DNA of 42,987 nt from contig JAUWZV010000006.1 in assembly GCA_030615105.1 (NCBI GenBank), positions 1 through 42,987 of the forward strand. The letters run 5' to 3'. Source of the stretch: Desulfobacteraceae bacterium. GTDB lineage: Bacteria > Desulfobacterota > DSM-4660 > Desulfatiglandales > B25-G16. The position numbers and the translations under genes were made by a program. Positions 25,894 to 35,329 of the stretch are shown in pieces. The notes beneath the pieces are model-generated. The model ran no database searches and was not told the DNA's origin. It was given only the letters and a program-made list of their open reading frames with translations. Positions within the stretch are counted from its first letter, which is position 1. Each line of letters starts with the position of its first letter.

Positions 25894-27852
25894 TTACGAC
25901 TCAAGTCTATTGAGCTTAATTGCCGTGGTGATTACGCCTTTCCTTCCGTCCCGATAGGTCACGGGTGACTCAACCTTTAACTCCTGGAGATCACTGTACA
26001 GGGCAGAAATCAGGTCTGCATAGCGCTCTTCTACGAAGGTCCGTCGAAGCTTCCGGGTCCTTGTCAACTCTGCCTCGTCTGCATCGAACTCCTTGTGGAG
26101 ATTCACAAACTTCTTTATGCGCGCGTGATTGGGAAGGGTCCGGTTGATTTTCTCGATCGCTTCCTTGATGATTTCGATCACCTCAGGTTTCTGGGAAAGG
26201 TCCGTGTAGGTGGTATAAGGGATCCAATGGGCCTCGGCATAGCGGCCCACATTATCAATATCGATATTGACCACGGCACTCACATAGGTTGTATGCTCTC
26301 CCCCAACAACGAGCACGTCCCTGATAAAGGGACTGAACCTCAACCTTGCCTCTGCGTACTGAGGGGAAAACTTTTTTCCCACGGCCAAAGGCTTCATATC
26401 ATCCATCCGGTCGATCACAATAAGATAACCTTCTTCATCAATGTAACCGTAATCGCCAGTATAATACCATCCGTCCTTGATCTTTTCCTGAGTAGCCTCT
26501 GGGTTCTTGTAGTATCCAGAGTACATTAAGTGGGTCTTCACCAGGATCTCTCCTTCGTCGGAAAGCTTTACATCGCACCAGGGAGTAGGCTTTCCCGAGG
26601 TCTCGGGACGGATTTCTCCGGACTTTGGAAGGGTAACCAGCCCTACTTCAGTGGTTCCGTAAAAGAGCGCAACGTCCAGACCAAGGACCTTGTAATACCG
26701 GATTATCTCGGGACTCATCGACGCCCCTCCAGTCAGGACCATTTTTACATTACTCAACCCCAATCTGTCCCGAAGCTGTCTGAAGACGGCATAATAGGCA
26801 ATTAAATAGAGAGCCCTCCAGAATAAGTTCGGCCTCCTTCTCTCGTAATAAAGGTCCGCAATCTTTAGGCCTACTGGAAGAAAGGTTTTGTAAATCAAGC
26901 GCCTAAAAAAAGTGGTGTCCAGCATCTTGGCCTGGACCATGCGATTCACGGACTCCCAGAGTCTGGCACCGTATAAGAGGATTTTGGGCCCAATCTCTCG
27001 AAGGTCCTCCTGCACCGTCTCAGGTTCCTCGGGAAAGTCGATGACCACATTTGTTACAACCCAGCCAGCAATCCCACACATCTGCTCCGAAAACCAGGCT
27101 GGTGGAGCAAAGGAGACGTAATTATATCCCTCCTTACCAAACCACCCCTGTAATTTGCTCATCTCCCTTTGACCCTCAGCCAGCATCAAATGACTGATCA
27201 AGGCTCCCTTGGGAACACCTGTGGTCCCTGAGGTGTAACAGATAGTGGCAATGTCTTCGCCCTTTCCCTGATCGAGCATCTCCTCGAAAAGCCCAGGATG
27301 GTCCTTTTCGTACGCCCGGCCGAGCTCGAGAACTTCCTCAAATCTCATCAAGATGGGATCCCTGTAAGTCCAAAGCCCTTTCGGCTCCCAGTAGATTGTC
27401 TTTTTGAGAAGAGGAAGCTGATCCTTGATCTCAAGGATCTTATCCACCTGCTCCTGGTCGTGGGCTATGACGAACTTCGATTCCGAATGTTCCGCGTAAA
27501 ACTTGACCTCAGAGGGAATACAATCGGTAAAAATACCAACAGCGATGCCTCCAGCGGCCTGCGTGGCCAACTCGGCCCAGTACCACTCTGGTTTGTTCTC
27601 ACCCAGGATAGAGACCTTGTCCTCTCGCTCCAGTCCGAGGCTTACCAGTCCCAGAGAGAAAAACTTAACCTTCTCGTAGCACTCCCTCCACGTATAACTC
27701 TGCCAGATGCCCCGGTCCTTGACCCTCATAGCAACCCGTTTGGGTTTATGGAGATAGCTCATATAAAGGTGCTTTGGCAGGGTATCATCCTCTGATGATA
27801 TTTCCCCACCCAAGTTGAATCGTATTTTTTCTTTCTGAATTTCAGAAGACAT
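25894..27852 (-). CDS. Long-chain-type acyl-CoA ligase (AMP-binding) inside the Liv operon
   Basis: The ATG at 27852 is chosen because it follows the livG TAG by one base and has GAGGAGGAA upstream. A longer frame to 27918 overlaps livG. The 652-residue protein is of the long FadD/FAA type: TICYTSGTTGVPKGALISH, FYGTTEVGLVTLP, YYTGDYGYIDEEGYLIVIDRMDD, and an extended C-terminal lid with TRTRKLRR in place of the compact PKTxxGK motif, usual in the long group. It activates a carboxylic acid to its CoA thioester at the expense of ATP. Being second gene of the transporter operon, it likely traps the imported acid. Confidence 0.93.
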   Translation of the reverse strand: MSSEIQKEKIRFNLGGEISSEDDTLPKHLYMSYLHKPKRVAMRVKDRGIWQSYTWRECYEKVKFFSLGLVSLGLEREDKVSILGENKPEWYWAELATQAAGGIAVGIFTDCIPSEVKFYAEHSESKFVIAHDQEQVDKILEIKDQLPLLKKTIYWEPKGLWTYRDPILMRFEEVLELGRAYEKDHPGLFEEMLDQGKGEDIATICYTSGTTGVPKGALISHLMLAEGQREMSKLQGWFGKEGYNYVSFAPPAWFSEQMCGIAGWVVTNVVIDFPEEPETVQEDLREIGPKILLYGARLWESVNRMVQAKMLDTTFFRRLIYKTFLPVGLKIADLYYERRRPNLFWRALYLIAYYAVFRQLRDRLGLSNVKMVLTGGASMSPEIIRYYKVLGLDVALFYGTTEVGLVTLPKSGEIRPETSGKPTPWCDVKLSDEGEILVKTHLMYSGYYKNPEATQEKIKDGWYYTGDYGYIDEEGYLIVIDRMDDMKPLAVGKKFSPQYAEARLRFSPFIRDVLVVGGEHTTYVSAVVNIDIDNVGRYAEAHWIPYTTYTDLSQKPEVIEIIKEAIEKINRTLPNHARIKKFVNLHKEFDADEAELTRTRKLRRTFVEERYADLISALYSDLQELKVESPVTYRDGRKGVITTAIKLNRLES

Positions 27853-27853
27853 C

Positions 27854-28642
27854 CTATTCCTCCTCTTCCTCCCCTGCTCCCAAGTATGCCCGGATAACCT
27901 CAGGGTTGTCTTTGACATCTTGGGGGAGCCCCTCGAGAAGCTTATGACCGAAGTCCAGAACCATGACCCGGTCGGAGATATCCATCACTACCTCCATATC
28001 ATGTTCTACCAGGATAATGGGGATCCCTTTCAGTTCGGATATATCTAGAACGAACCTGGCCATATCCTCCTTTTCCTCAACGTTCATCCCCGTCATTGGC
28101 TCATCGAGAAGGATCAGTCTCGGCTCCGCTGCAAGAGCCCTACCAAGCTCTACACGCTTTCGCTGACCATAGGGAAGAAGAGCAACTAGCTTTTTTCGAA
28201 TGGGCTCCAGCTCCAGAAGGTCGATAATATCTTCGACCACCTTCCGGTGTTCGATCTCCTCCCTGCGTGTCAGGCCAAAGAAGAGGCAGGCCGATAAAGC
28301 TCCCCGCTTCATGTGAATATGGCGGGCGGCCATAAGGTTATCCAAGCTGCTGAGCCCTGTATAGAGCTCGATATTCTGAAAGGTTCGAGAGATCCCAAGC
28401 TTCGCTATTTTGTAAGGAGGCATACGGGTGATCTGCTTTCCCTCAAAGACGATCTCTCCCTGTTGGGGCTTGTAAAATCCGCTAATGCAATTCATGAGGC
28501 AGGTCTTTCCAGCACCATTCGGACCAATGATAGAGAGGATCTCGCCGTCTTTGACGTGGAAACTCACACCATCCAGGGCCTTTAGCCCCCCGAATCTGAG
28601 GTAGAGGTCTCGAACTTCTAAGGGATGTCTGTTTTCCTCCAT
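27854..28642 (-). CDS. livG: Liv-type ABC transporter ATP-binding protein LivG
   Basis: First gene of the transporter operon, 262 residues. Walker A is GPNGAGKT (40-47). The LivG-type ISRTFQNIELYTGLSSLDNLMAARH precedes the signature segment, here LPYGQRKRVELGRALA in place of the canonical LSGGQ, as is normal for LivG. Walker B is LILLDEPMTGMN and the switch histidine is in LVEHDMEVV. The gene ends in TAG, and the ligase ATG follows after one base, indicating coupled translation. The promoter should be in the 226-base gap upstream, where nothing definite is seen. Confidence 0.95.
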   Translation of the reverse strand: MEENRHPLEVRDLYLRFGGLKALDGVSFHVKDGEILSIIGPNGAGKTCLMNCISGFYKPQQGEIVFEGKQITRMPPYKIAKLGISRTFQNIELYTGLSSLDNLMAARHIHMKRGALSACLFFGLTRREEIEHRKVVEDIIDLLELEPIRKKLVALLPYGQRKRVELGRALAAEPRLILLDEPMTGMNVEEKEDMARFVLDISELKGIPIILVEHDMEVVMDISDRVMVLDFGHKLLEGLPQDVKDNPEVIRAYLGAGEEEEE

Positions 28643-28890
28643 AGGTTTCCTCCCAAGATCAATCTATCCGTCCATAGCAGCATTAAAGGTCGTTCTCAAA
28701 CCACTGGCAGATGTTGGGTGCCCGAAGCATTTTAACCCTCCATAGCTATTAACAAGAAGTACACCCTCTAAGGCAAAAGTACCTCACGACTCAACCTCCA
28801 AAGAGGTATATAAGCTCCATAAGAAACAATACCAATCATCTTTTACGTCTTCCTTATAGTTTTTAAGCTCATTTCATGGTAATGCGAAAA

Positions 28891-29340
28891 TCACAAATTT
28901 CCTTTCCCTTCCATGATTGTTTGGGTTCGTGTAAGCTTCATTTTTGGGTTAAAACCCTCAATTATTTCAAAATTACGACCACATGACAATAAGCTTCCAA
29001 ATTCCAACATTCCTGTATCCCTGTACATTTCGGCATATCTGCAGCGTGTGACATTAAAGAAAAGTTTCCTATCGGTCTTTTCCAAAACTTCGATTTTTAA
29101 TGCATCATCCTTGGTCCAGACGTCCAGTCCCTTGGCGAAATCTGCAATGGTGTCTCCCTCCATAAGTTTAGCAAGTTGGGTGCCACTTTCCCGTGCCAAG
29201 CCTTTGATCACTCCTTCTGCTATCTGCAGTGTCTTTTCCTTTCCTAATTCCTTCATGAACGCCTTTATCAGGGGGGCTACAATGCGAGCTTCGATTTCTC
29301 TTCTCGAGAGAATATCTATTTTGCTGAGATCTTGGGTCAT
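28891..29340 (-). CDS. ATC-hydrolase-like protein (PF14196 type), C-terminus shifted by one extra base
   Basis: The 149-codon frame matches the second copy at 35330-35800 throughout: RREIEARI, APLIKAF, DFAKGLDVW, RCRYAEMYRDTGM, LLSCGRNFEIIEGFNPKMKLTRT and TIMEG. It then ends GKGNL-stop, while the paralogue continues HNHCDFRITLE. Removing one T from the TTT at about 28888 restores GKGNCDFRITMK and a stop at 28869, giving exactly 156 residues like the paralogue. The lost tail carries a conserved cysteine, so the protein as read is probably impaired. The family is named for L-2-amino-thiazoline-4-carboxylate hydrolase, which opens a thiazoline ring toward cysteine, but most members are untested. 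Start supported by GGGGG. Confidence 0.8.
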   Translation of the reverse strand: MTQDLSKIDILSRREIEARIVAPLIKAFMKELGKEKTLQIAEGVIKGLARESGTQLAKLMEGDTIADFAKGLDVWTKDDALKIEVLEKTDRKLFFNVTRCRYAEMYRDTGMLEFGSLLSCGRNFEIIEGFNPKMKLTRTQTIMEGKGNL

Positions 29341-29463
29341 TTTATACCCCCGAATCTTGGATGATTCAAATTATTCTAAAAGAAAATAGATATAGCTTCC
29401 GAAACTCATCTCGTCTAATAAATATATCCCTTAATGTAGCTTAAGCTTTCAAACCGCGGTACT

Positions 29464-30255
29464 TTAACGGCATTTAAATTTAGGCTCTCTCTTTTCTGCA
29501 AAAGCCCTTGGACCTTCTTGTGCGTCTTCGGTGCCAAGTAAAAAATTTGCATATGAAGATTCTAAAGCCAAAGCTTCATCTAGCGGAAGATCTAAACCCC
29601 GATAAATAGCTGCTTTGGCTGCCCTTACAGCAAGCGGGCCCATCTGACAGATTCTCTCAGCCAATTTTGTTGCTGTGTCCATAAGTTCGGTTGATGCCAC
29701 AACCTTGTTAACCAACCCAAGTCGATACGCCTCTTGCACATCGATCTGTTCGGCGCATAACATCATTTCTAGAGCTTTGCCGAGGGGAATCAAGCGGGGC
29801 AGTCTTTGAGTACCCCCTGCGCCAGGAATGAGCCCCCAACGGACTTCCATCAGCCCAAACTTAGCATTTTCAGCAGCTATCCTGATATCGCAAGCCAAGG
29901 CTATCTCAGTTCCACCAGCAAGGCAGATTCCGTTTATCGCTGCTATGATGGGTTTCCATATTTTAAAATTTTTTGTAATTCCACCAAAGCCAAGATTGTA
30001 ACTGTCCTCATCCATCTTCTCCCGTGCGGTTTGTTTTACCACTATAGGTATGAATTTTTTCAGGTCTGCTCCTGCGCAAAAGGCCTTCTCACCAGCTCCG
30101 GAAAGGATGGCTACCCATAAATCGGGGTCATCCCGAAAATCTGACCATGCCTCAGCCAGCTCTTTGCTTGTTTCCATATCTATGGCATTCATAGCCTCGG
30201 GCCGGTTAATGGTAATGTAGGCAATCTTTCCCTTCTTCTCATAAATGATAGCCAT
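29464..30255 (-). CDS. Enoyl-CoA hydratase/isomerase family protein
   Basis: A crotonase-fold enzyme of 263 residues that adds water to a trans-2-enoyl-CoA. The oxyanion-hole stretch is FCAGADLKKF (59-68). The second glycine-rich loop is LAGGTEIALACDIRIA. Both catalytic glutamates are present, Glu117 (GGTEIA) and Glu137 (GLMEVRWGLIPGAGGTQRL). GAGGAAT precedes the ATG. It works between the acyl-CoA dehydrogenase and the hydroxyacyl-CoA dehydrogenase encoded nearby. Confidence 0.95.
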   Translation of the reverse strand: MAIIYEKKGKIAYITINRPEAMNAIDMETSKELAEAWSDFRDDPDLWVAILSGAGEKAFCAGADLKKFIPIVVKQTAREKMDEDSYNLGFGGITKNFKIWKPIIAAINGICLAGGTEIALACDIRIAAENAKFGLMEVRWGLIPGAGGTQRLPRLIPLGKALEMMLCAEQIDVQEAYRLGLVNKVVASTELMDTATKLAERICQMGPLAVRAAKAAIYRGLDLPLDEALALESSYANFLLGTEDAQEGPRAFAEKREPKFKCR

Positions 30256-30404
30256 CAGGATTCCTCATGATCCTTAATTTTAAAAATTCCTCCAAAGGCT
30301 TTTTTAAAGCCGCTCATCTCCATGGTTTCCCACTTTACTGAATCCGCCTTTAAAATCTTTTAGAGGTGCTTGAACTAAAAAATTTAAATATTGAAAGTTT
30401 GAAT

Positions 30405-31259
30405 TTATTTCTTATAGTCATAAAATCCTTTGCTAGTCTTTCTCCCTAGATGACCTGCTGCTACCATTTTTTTTAGTAAAATGGGCGGGGCATATTTCTT
30501 GTCCTTGTACTCCTCATATAAGGCATTTGCAACGTCCAATGTCACATCTAATCCGCTGAAATCCATCAGGGTAAAAGGACCCATGGGTAACCCAACGCCC
30601 TGCATCATCGCCTTATCAATGTCCTCTACGGTTGCGACTCCCCCTTCGAGTGCCCGAATCGCCTCCAGCCAATAGGGAAACATCAAGCGGTTGACAATAA
30701 AGCCACACCTATCTAAGGATGAAACCGGTTCCTTACCAAGTAATTTACCAAAGGCAACAACGGTTTCAAAAGTTTCATCGTTTGTCACGATAGATCGGAT
30801 AATCTCTAATAATTTCATGGTCTGGGCAGGATTGAAAAAATGCATCCCGATGACCTTCTCAGGTCTCTTGGTAGCAACTGCTATATCTATGATTGATAAA
30901 ACAGATGTGTTGCTGGCCAAGATGGTTTCTGGAATACAGATCTCATCAAGCTTTTTAAAAATCTCTTTTTTGAGAGCTAAATTTTCAAAGACAGCCTCTA
31001 TTATGATCTGGCAATCCCCCAGATCTGCTAAATCGGTTGCCCCCTTTACATTAGACAGGATTTGATTCTTGTCCTCCTCGGTTAGTTTCCCCTTCTCAAT
31101 CCTCTTGGAAAGCCAGCGAGAAATAGAGTCAAGGCCTTTTTTGAGCAGCTCCTCAGAGGCTTCACTGACGACAGTTTCATATCCTGCCCGGGCAGATGCG
31201 ATCGCAATACCAGATCCCATTGTCCCGCTACCCACAACACCAACTTTCTTAATCTCCAT
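30405..31259 (-). CDS. 3-hydroxyacyl-CoA (3-hydroxybutyryl-CoA) dehydrogenase
   Basis: NAD(P)-dependent oxidation of a 3-hydroxyacyl-CoA. The 284 residues match the short monofunctional form. The Rossmann motif GVVGSGTMGSGIAIASARAGY is at 7-27. NTSVLSI and GMHFFNPAQTMKLLEII carry the catalytic His (about 138). GFIVNRLMFPYWLEAI and LPMGPFTLMDFSGLD belong to the helical dimer domain. GGAGG precedes ATG 31259. It follows the ligase at 31389-32918 in the same direction and precedes the hydratase. Confidence 0.95.
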   Translation of the reverse strand: MEIKKVGVVGSGTMGSGIAIASARAGYETVVSEASEELLKKGLDSISRWLSKRIEKGKLTEEDKNQILSNVKGATDLADLGDCQIIIEAVFENLALKKEIFKKLDEICIPETILASNTSVLSIIDIAVATKRPEKVIGMHFFNPAQTMKLLEIIRSIVTNDETFETVVAFGKLLGKEPVSSLDRCGFIVNRLMFPYWLEAIRALEGGVATVEDIDKAMMQGVGLPMGPFTLMDFSGLDVTLDVANALYEEYKDKKYAPPILLKKMVAAGHLGRKTSKGFYDYKK

Positions 31260-31388
31260 ATTCTTCCTCCTTAAATAATAATCTATCGGAATATCGCTTC
31301 TTTAAGGCTCTTCTTTCGTGGTAAAGAGAAAATCTCAAGAGCTTTTTCCATCTATGATTATTTAGGTTCGTTATAAGAAATTACCCTA

Positions 31389-32918
31389 TCAGTATTTATC
31401 CTTCAGCTCTCTTTTTAAGGTTTTTCCTGTAGTTGACTTAGGCAGGGTTTTCATGAACTGAACCTCTTTGGGCTTCTTATAACTCGCTAACTTTTCCTTG
31501 GTATAATCTATAATTTCTTGCTCAGTCGCTGTCTCACCCTCTTTCAGAACAACATACGCTTTAACCTTTTCTCCCCACTCGTCATCTGGCTTGCCTACAA
31601 CTGCTGCATCTGCCACCTTCGGATGAGTAAACAAAACTTCTTCAACCTCTCTAGGGAAAATATTGATCCCCCCGCTGACTATCATATCCTTCTTTCTATC
31701 TTTAATGTAAATATATCCATCCTCATCCAGTACAGCCATATCCCCAGTGTGCAGCCAGCCATCGGTGAATGCCTTTGCTGTTTCTTCCGGCATCCCGAAA
31801 TACTCTTTCATATTATGCTCACACTTAATAATTATCTCGCCTATCTCGGTGAGGTCTTGCTTAATATCTGTACCATCAGCCCTTACTACTCTTATCCAGG
31901 CGTTGGGTAGCTCGCGACCGCACGATCTTAGTCGCTGTAGTTCTTTCTCTGTGCCTTCCAGCTTATGGTCTTCAACTGGGAGACAGGTAACAGAAGCAGT
32001 TGATTCCGTCAGTCCATAGCCTTGAAAAAAAATATTTCCGAATCTCTTTATTGACTGCCTGATCACCTCCAGCGGCATAGGGGCTGAACCGTAGCCAATA
32101 TATCGCAGGCTGGAGAGGTCATATTTGTCAATATCTGGATGCTGAAGCAGCCGAAAAACCATAGTGGGTACTACAAATGTCCCAGTTACTCGTTCTTTTT
32201 CCACTGTTTGTAAAAATATCTCAGGAGAATATTGCTCGGTAATAACAACGGGGCAGGCAATATACATTGCCGGCACTACTGTGCAGTTGGTTGGAACGGT
32301 AAAATATAAGGGATGAAGTGTCATGAAAATTTCATTATGGTATCTATATCCGCTGCCAATCAGCTGATCCTCAGCTTCTTTTATTATGGCATCATTGGTT
32401 AGATATCCCCCTTTTGGCAGTCCTGTGGTTCCGCTCGTGTAATATAAAAGGAGGCCATCTTCGCCACTTACCTCTTCATGGGGATCATCCGCAGGGTATT
32501 TGGTAAGCAGTTCTTCATAGTTGTGCATGCCATCAGGAGAGCCGCCCACACAAATAACGTGCTTTACGGAGTCCCATTCTGGGAGTACCTTATTAGCATG
32601 ATTGTCACCTACTATGAGGGCTATAGACTGAGCGTTTCCGATCAAGTGGCTGAGTTCTTGTTTTAGAGCCGTGCTGAGAGGGCTCATGACGAAGCCACCC
32701 TTAGCTGCCGCCCCCAAAATCTCATAGTGTTGTTGACAGTTGTCAAGAATCACACTGATTCTATCGCCTTTTTTTATGCCCAATGCCTTTAGAGCATTCG
32801 TTAATCTGTTTACCCGCTCCTCATATTGTCTGAACGTAAAGCGGTTCTCTTTGAAAACGAAAGCAAGGTCATTAGGAAACCGCCTTGTATTTCTTCGTAT
32901 TATAGCGGCTAATAGCAT
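31389..32918 (-). CDS. Acyl-CoA ligase (AMP-binding), canonical motifs
   Basis: The 509-residue class I adenylate-forming enzyme has the full set of motifs: LYYTSGTTGLPKGGYLTNDA, GYGLTES, LHTGDMAVLDEDGYIYIKDRKKDMIVSGGINIFPREVEE, and PKSTTGKTLKREL with the catalytic lysine. It converts a carboxylic acid, ATP and CoA to acyl-CoA, AMP and PPi. Related enzymes handle fatty or aromatic acids, and the substrate cannot be chosen from sequence. AGAGGAAG precedes ATG 32918. It is the second gene of the thiolase-ligase-dehydrogenase-hydratase run. Confidence 0.94.
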   Translation of the reverse strand: MLLAAIIRRNTRRFPNDLAFVFKENRFTFRQYEERVNRLTNALKALGIKKGDRISVILDNCQQHYEILGAAAKGGFVMSPLSTALKQELSHLIGNAQSIALIVGDNHANKVLPEWDSVKHVICVGGSPDGMHNYEELLTKYPADDPHEEVSGEDGLLLYYTSGTTGLPKGGYLTNDAIIKEAEDQLIGSGYRYHNEIFMTLHPLYFTVPTNCTVVPAMYIACPVVITEQYSPEIFLQTVEKERVTGTFVVPTMVFRLLQHPDIDKYDLSSLRYIGYGSAPMPLEVIRQSIKRFGNIFFQGYGLTESTASVTCLPVEDHKLEGTEKELQRLRSCGRELPNAWIRVVRADGTDIKQDLTEIGEIIIKCEHNMKEYFGMPEETAKAFTDGWLHTGDMAVLDEDGYIYIKDRKKDMIVSGGINIFPREVEEVLFTHPKVADAAVVGKPDDEWGEKVKAYVVLKEGETATEQEIIDYTKEKLASYKKPKEVQFMKTLPKSTTGKTLKRELKDKY

Positions 32919-32987
32919 GCTCCATCTTCCTCTTGTTGTGTGAATTTTACAGATTTATTACTCTGATTATCTAGATTCTTTTTCAAT

Positions 32988-33023
32988 AAATTCATCAATC
33001 GGCATCAACCGATTGATGAATTT
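32988..33023. repeat. Perfect 15-base stem-loop between thiolase and ligase genes
   Basis: AAATTCATCAATCGG (32988-33002) pairs perfectly with CCGATTGATGAATTT (33009-33023) across a six-base loop. It lies 13 bases beyond the thiolase stop on the transcribed minus strand. Only TTTATTG follows, not a long T-run, so it may stabilise the 3' end or attenuate the transcript rather than stop it fully. Confidence 0.6.
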
Positions 33024-33035
33024 TGGAAGGCCCCA

Positions 33036-34253
33036 TTACAAATTAGTATTTTCTACAATCATAGCCATTCCCTGGCCTCCTCCAATGCACATGGTCACGA
33101 GTCCATATCGCCTTCTGCGTTTTTTCAGTTCAATTAAAATCGTAGTGATCATTCTTATGCCTGTAGCACCAAAGGGGTGACCCAGGGCAACGGCGCCACC
33201 ATTCACGTTTAATTTATCGCGAATGTCTTTCAGGCTTTTACCCCAAAGCTTTATAACTGCCAAAACCTGGGTTGAAAAAGCCTCGTTTATCTCTAAGAGG
33301 TCCAGATCATCAAGGGTTAACCCGGCTCGTTTCAGTGCTACCTCAGTTGATGGTACGGGACCAGTACCAAATAATAGGGGATCTACCCCGGCAGACCCCC
33401 ATGATACGACGCGACCCAAAATATCCAAACCATGCTCCTTTGCCTTATCTGCACTGGTTACGATACAGGCAGCTCCTCCATCCACTATCCCGGATGCATT
33501 CCCACCGGTCACAACACCATCCTTTGTCCATCCCGGCCTTAATTTTGCCAAACCCTCCACCGTGGTATCTGGCCTTATATGATTGTCTTTATCTACGATC
33601 GTTTTTTTCCCTCTTTTCTCGATTTCAATCGGCACGATCTCCTCTGTGAGCCTTCCACTTTCCATGGCCGCTTTAGCTAACATCTGGCTTTCATAGGCAA
33701 ACTGGTCGCTTTCCTCCCGGGAAATATTATACTTTTTGGCAAGTCTGTCTGCCATCTCTCCAGTGCCTGTCCCGCCGTAAGGGTCCTGCAATGTTTCCCA
33801 TACTGCATTCTCAAGCGTAAAATTCTGGTTGATACGAACACCGCCTCTAAGTCCTCTGAGAAGAAATGGGGCTTGACTGAGACTCTCAGCCCCGGCACAT
33901 AACACATACTCTGCTTCATCAAGTAAAATCATCTGCTTAGCACACACTACCGCCTGTACAGAAGAGGCACATATCTTGTTGATCGTAAATGCTGGAACTT
34001 CAATAGGTACACCTGCCCGGAGCCCGACAGCCCTTCCGGCTATCATTGAATCTGGGCTGTATTGGGCGCCCATGCCGAAAATTACATGATCGATCAGTTT
34101 TGGATCTACTTTCGCTCTTTCCAAGACCGTCTTGGAGGCTATGCCCCCAAGTTCAACTGCAGTAAAGTCCCTTAGCTGACCTCCCCACGATGTTCCATCG
34201 TATTCGGCAAAAGGGGTGCGAGTTCCTCCAACGATAACAACGTCTTTTTTCAT
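33036..34253 (-). CDS. Thiolase (acetyl-CoA C-acyltransferase)
   Basis: The final beta-oxidation step, cleaving a 3-ketoacyl-CoA with CoA. The 405 residues are normal. The acylated cysteine is Cys95 in INKICASSVQAV (usual CASGxxA has Gly in place of Ser97). The other catalytic features are LEINEAFSTQ, ALGHPFGATGIR (His) and the second cysteine in MCIGGGQGMAM. AAGGAT precedes ATG 34253. The gene heads the ligase, dehydrogenase and hydratase run, with gaps of about 120-150 bases between genes, which is loose for one operon. Confidence 0.95.
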   Translation of the reverse strand: MKKDVVIVGGTRTPFAEYDGTSWGGQLRDFTAVELGGIASKTVLERAKVDPKLIDHVIFGMGAQYSPDSMIAGRAVGLRAGVPIEVPAFTINKICASSVQAVVCAKQMILLDEAEYVLCAGAESLSQAPFLLRGLRGGVRINQNFTLENAVWETLQDPYGGTGTGEMADRLAKKYNISREESDQFAYESQMLAKAAMESGRLTEEIVPIEIEKRGKKTIVDKDNHIRPDTTVEGLAKLRPGWTKDGVVTGGNASGIVDGGAACIVTSADKAKEHGLDILGRVVSWGSAGVDPLLFGTGPVPSTEVALKRAGLTLDDLDLLEINEAFSTQVLAVIKLWGKSLKDIRDKLNVNGGAVALGHPFGATGIRMITTILIELKKRRRRYGLVTMCIGGGQGMAMIVENTNL

Positions 34254-34434
34254 TATTAGGTATCCTTTCCTTATTTAATCTATTATGCTGAGTGTATTTG
34301 TGGCCTCAGTTACAGTCATTTGGGTATGTAAAATACTCGTCATCTGTCATTACATTCTTTCTGTTACACAAACAGTAACCCTGGTTGTTTTTTCTAGATG
34401 CAGACACCTTTCCTTGTGGTTATACATCACCTTT

Positions 34435-35301
34435 TTACCTTGTGATCATCATCTCTGACAGGGGCATCCTCAGCGATTTGATCGAACCGATGGCCGTCCA
34501 GCCCACGGCAATGTGAAGGGCCTGGTTGATATACTCTGGCAGGCCGTATTTCTTTTTGAAAGTATTAGCCGTCTTTTCAGTGCAGGATAGCCAAACGGCG
34601 CCCAGCCCAAGGGCATGGGCCATCAGGCACATGTGGTCTGCAGCCGCGGCAGCATCGAAAAGCATGTTGTGAGGGACCAGCTTGTGGTGGCCGACGGTCT
34701 CATACACTCGCGTGTCGTAGCAGATGATGATCAGAGCACACTGATCCATGTGCGTTGGAATGTCGCTCCAGACCATCTTGGCCTCTTTGGTGTCTTTGAT
34801 AACGATGAAGCGGACAATATCCAGGTTGCAACCCGTGGGTGCGGCCCGGCCCGCCTCCAGAATCTGTTCGATCATTGCGTCCGGCACTGGTTTGTCCGGG
34901 ACCCAGTCACGGACCGAGCGACGCTCCCAGAATAACTTGCAGACGACGGCCATCTCCTCATCGGTGAAGGGGGTTGGCAGGGCTTCCTCTATCTCAACCT
35001 TTTCCCCGGCCCGCATTTTCGCGGCCAACTCCATATACTTCTTGCCCCACTGGAAGTCTTCTCCGTCATCAGCGAACCCCCTGGCTTTCCAAACATCCAG
35101 AATTAACTCCGTCTGGAGACCAAAGTTGGACGGCATCTTCTTTCGGCCCAGCAGGATGGGGTAGATCTCCACCTCAATTGTGTGATGAACCCTCTCCCGG
35201 AACAGGGCCCGTAAGCAGACCAGCTCCATCTTCATTAAGTCTGCCCTGGTGTAATCATCTCCCCCAATTCTAAAAACTGTGACCCTGTCAAGGTTAGCCA
35301 T
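34435..35301 (-). CDS. Nitroreductase-family FMN protein with N-terminal extension
   Basis: The nitroreductase core begins about residue 115: FWERRSVRDWVPDKPVPDAMIEQILEAGRAAPTGCNLDIVRFIVI, where RRSVR and the (S/T)xxN-type loop bind FMN. It continues with HNMLFDAAAAADHMCLMAHALGLGAVWLSC. About 110 residues precede this core with no family I recognise, longer than typical nitroreductases. Such flavoproteins reduce or oxidise conjugated nitrogen or enone groups with NAD(P)H. GGAGG precedes ATG 35301. It is the last gene of the GntR-cupin-aminotransferase-ATC-like run and, like its upstream neighbours, appears more GC-rich than the flanks. Confidence 0.9.
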   Translation of the reverse strand: MANLDRVTVFRIGGDDYTRADLMKMELVCLRALFRERVHHTIEVEIYPILLGRKKMPSNFGLQTELILDVWKARGFADDGEDFQWGKKYMELAAKMRAGEKVEIEEALPTPFTDEEMAVVCKLFWERRSVRDWVPDKPVPDAMIEQILEAGRAAPTGCNLDIVRFIVIKDTKEAKMVWSDIPTHMDQCALIIICYDTRVYETVGHHKLVPHNMLFDAAAAADHMCLMAHALGLGAVWLSCTEKTANTFKKKYGLPEYINQALHIAVGWTAIGSIKSLRMPLSEMMITR

Positions 35302-35329
35302 TGCTCTTCCTCCTTTCTCTAGATGATGA

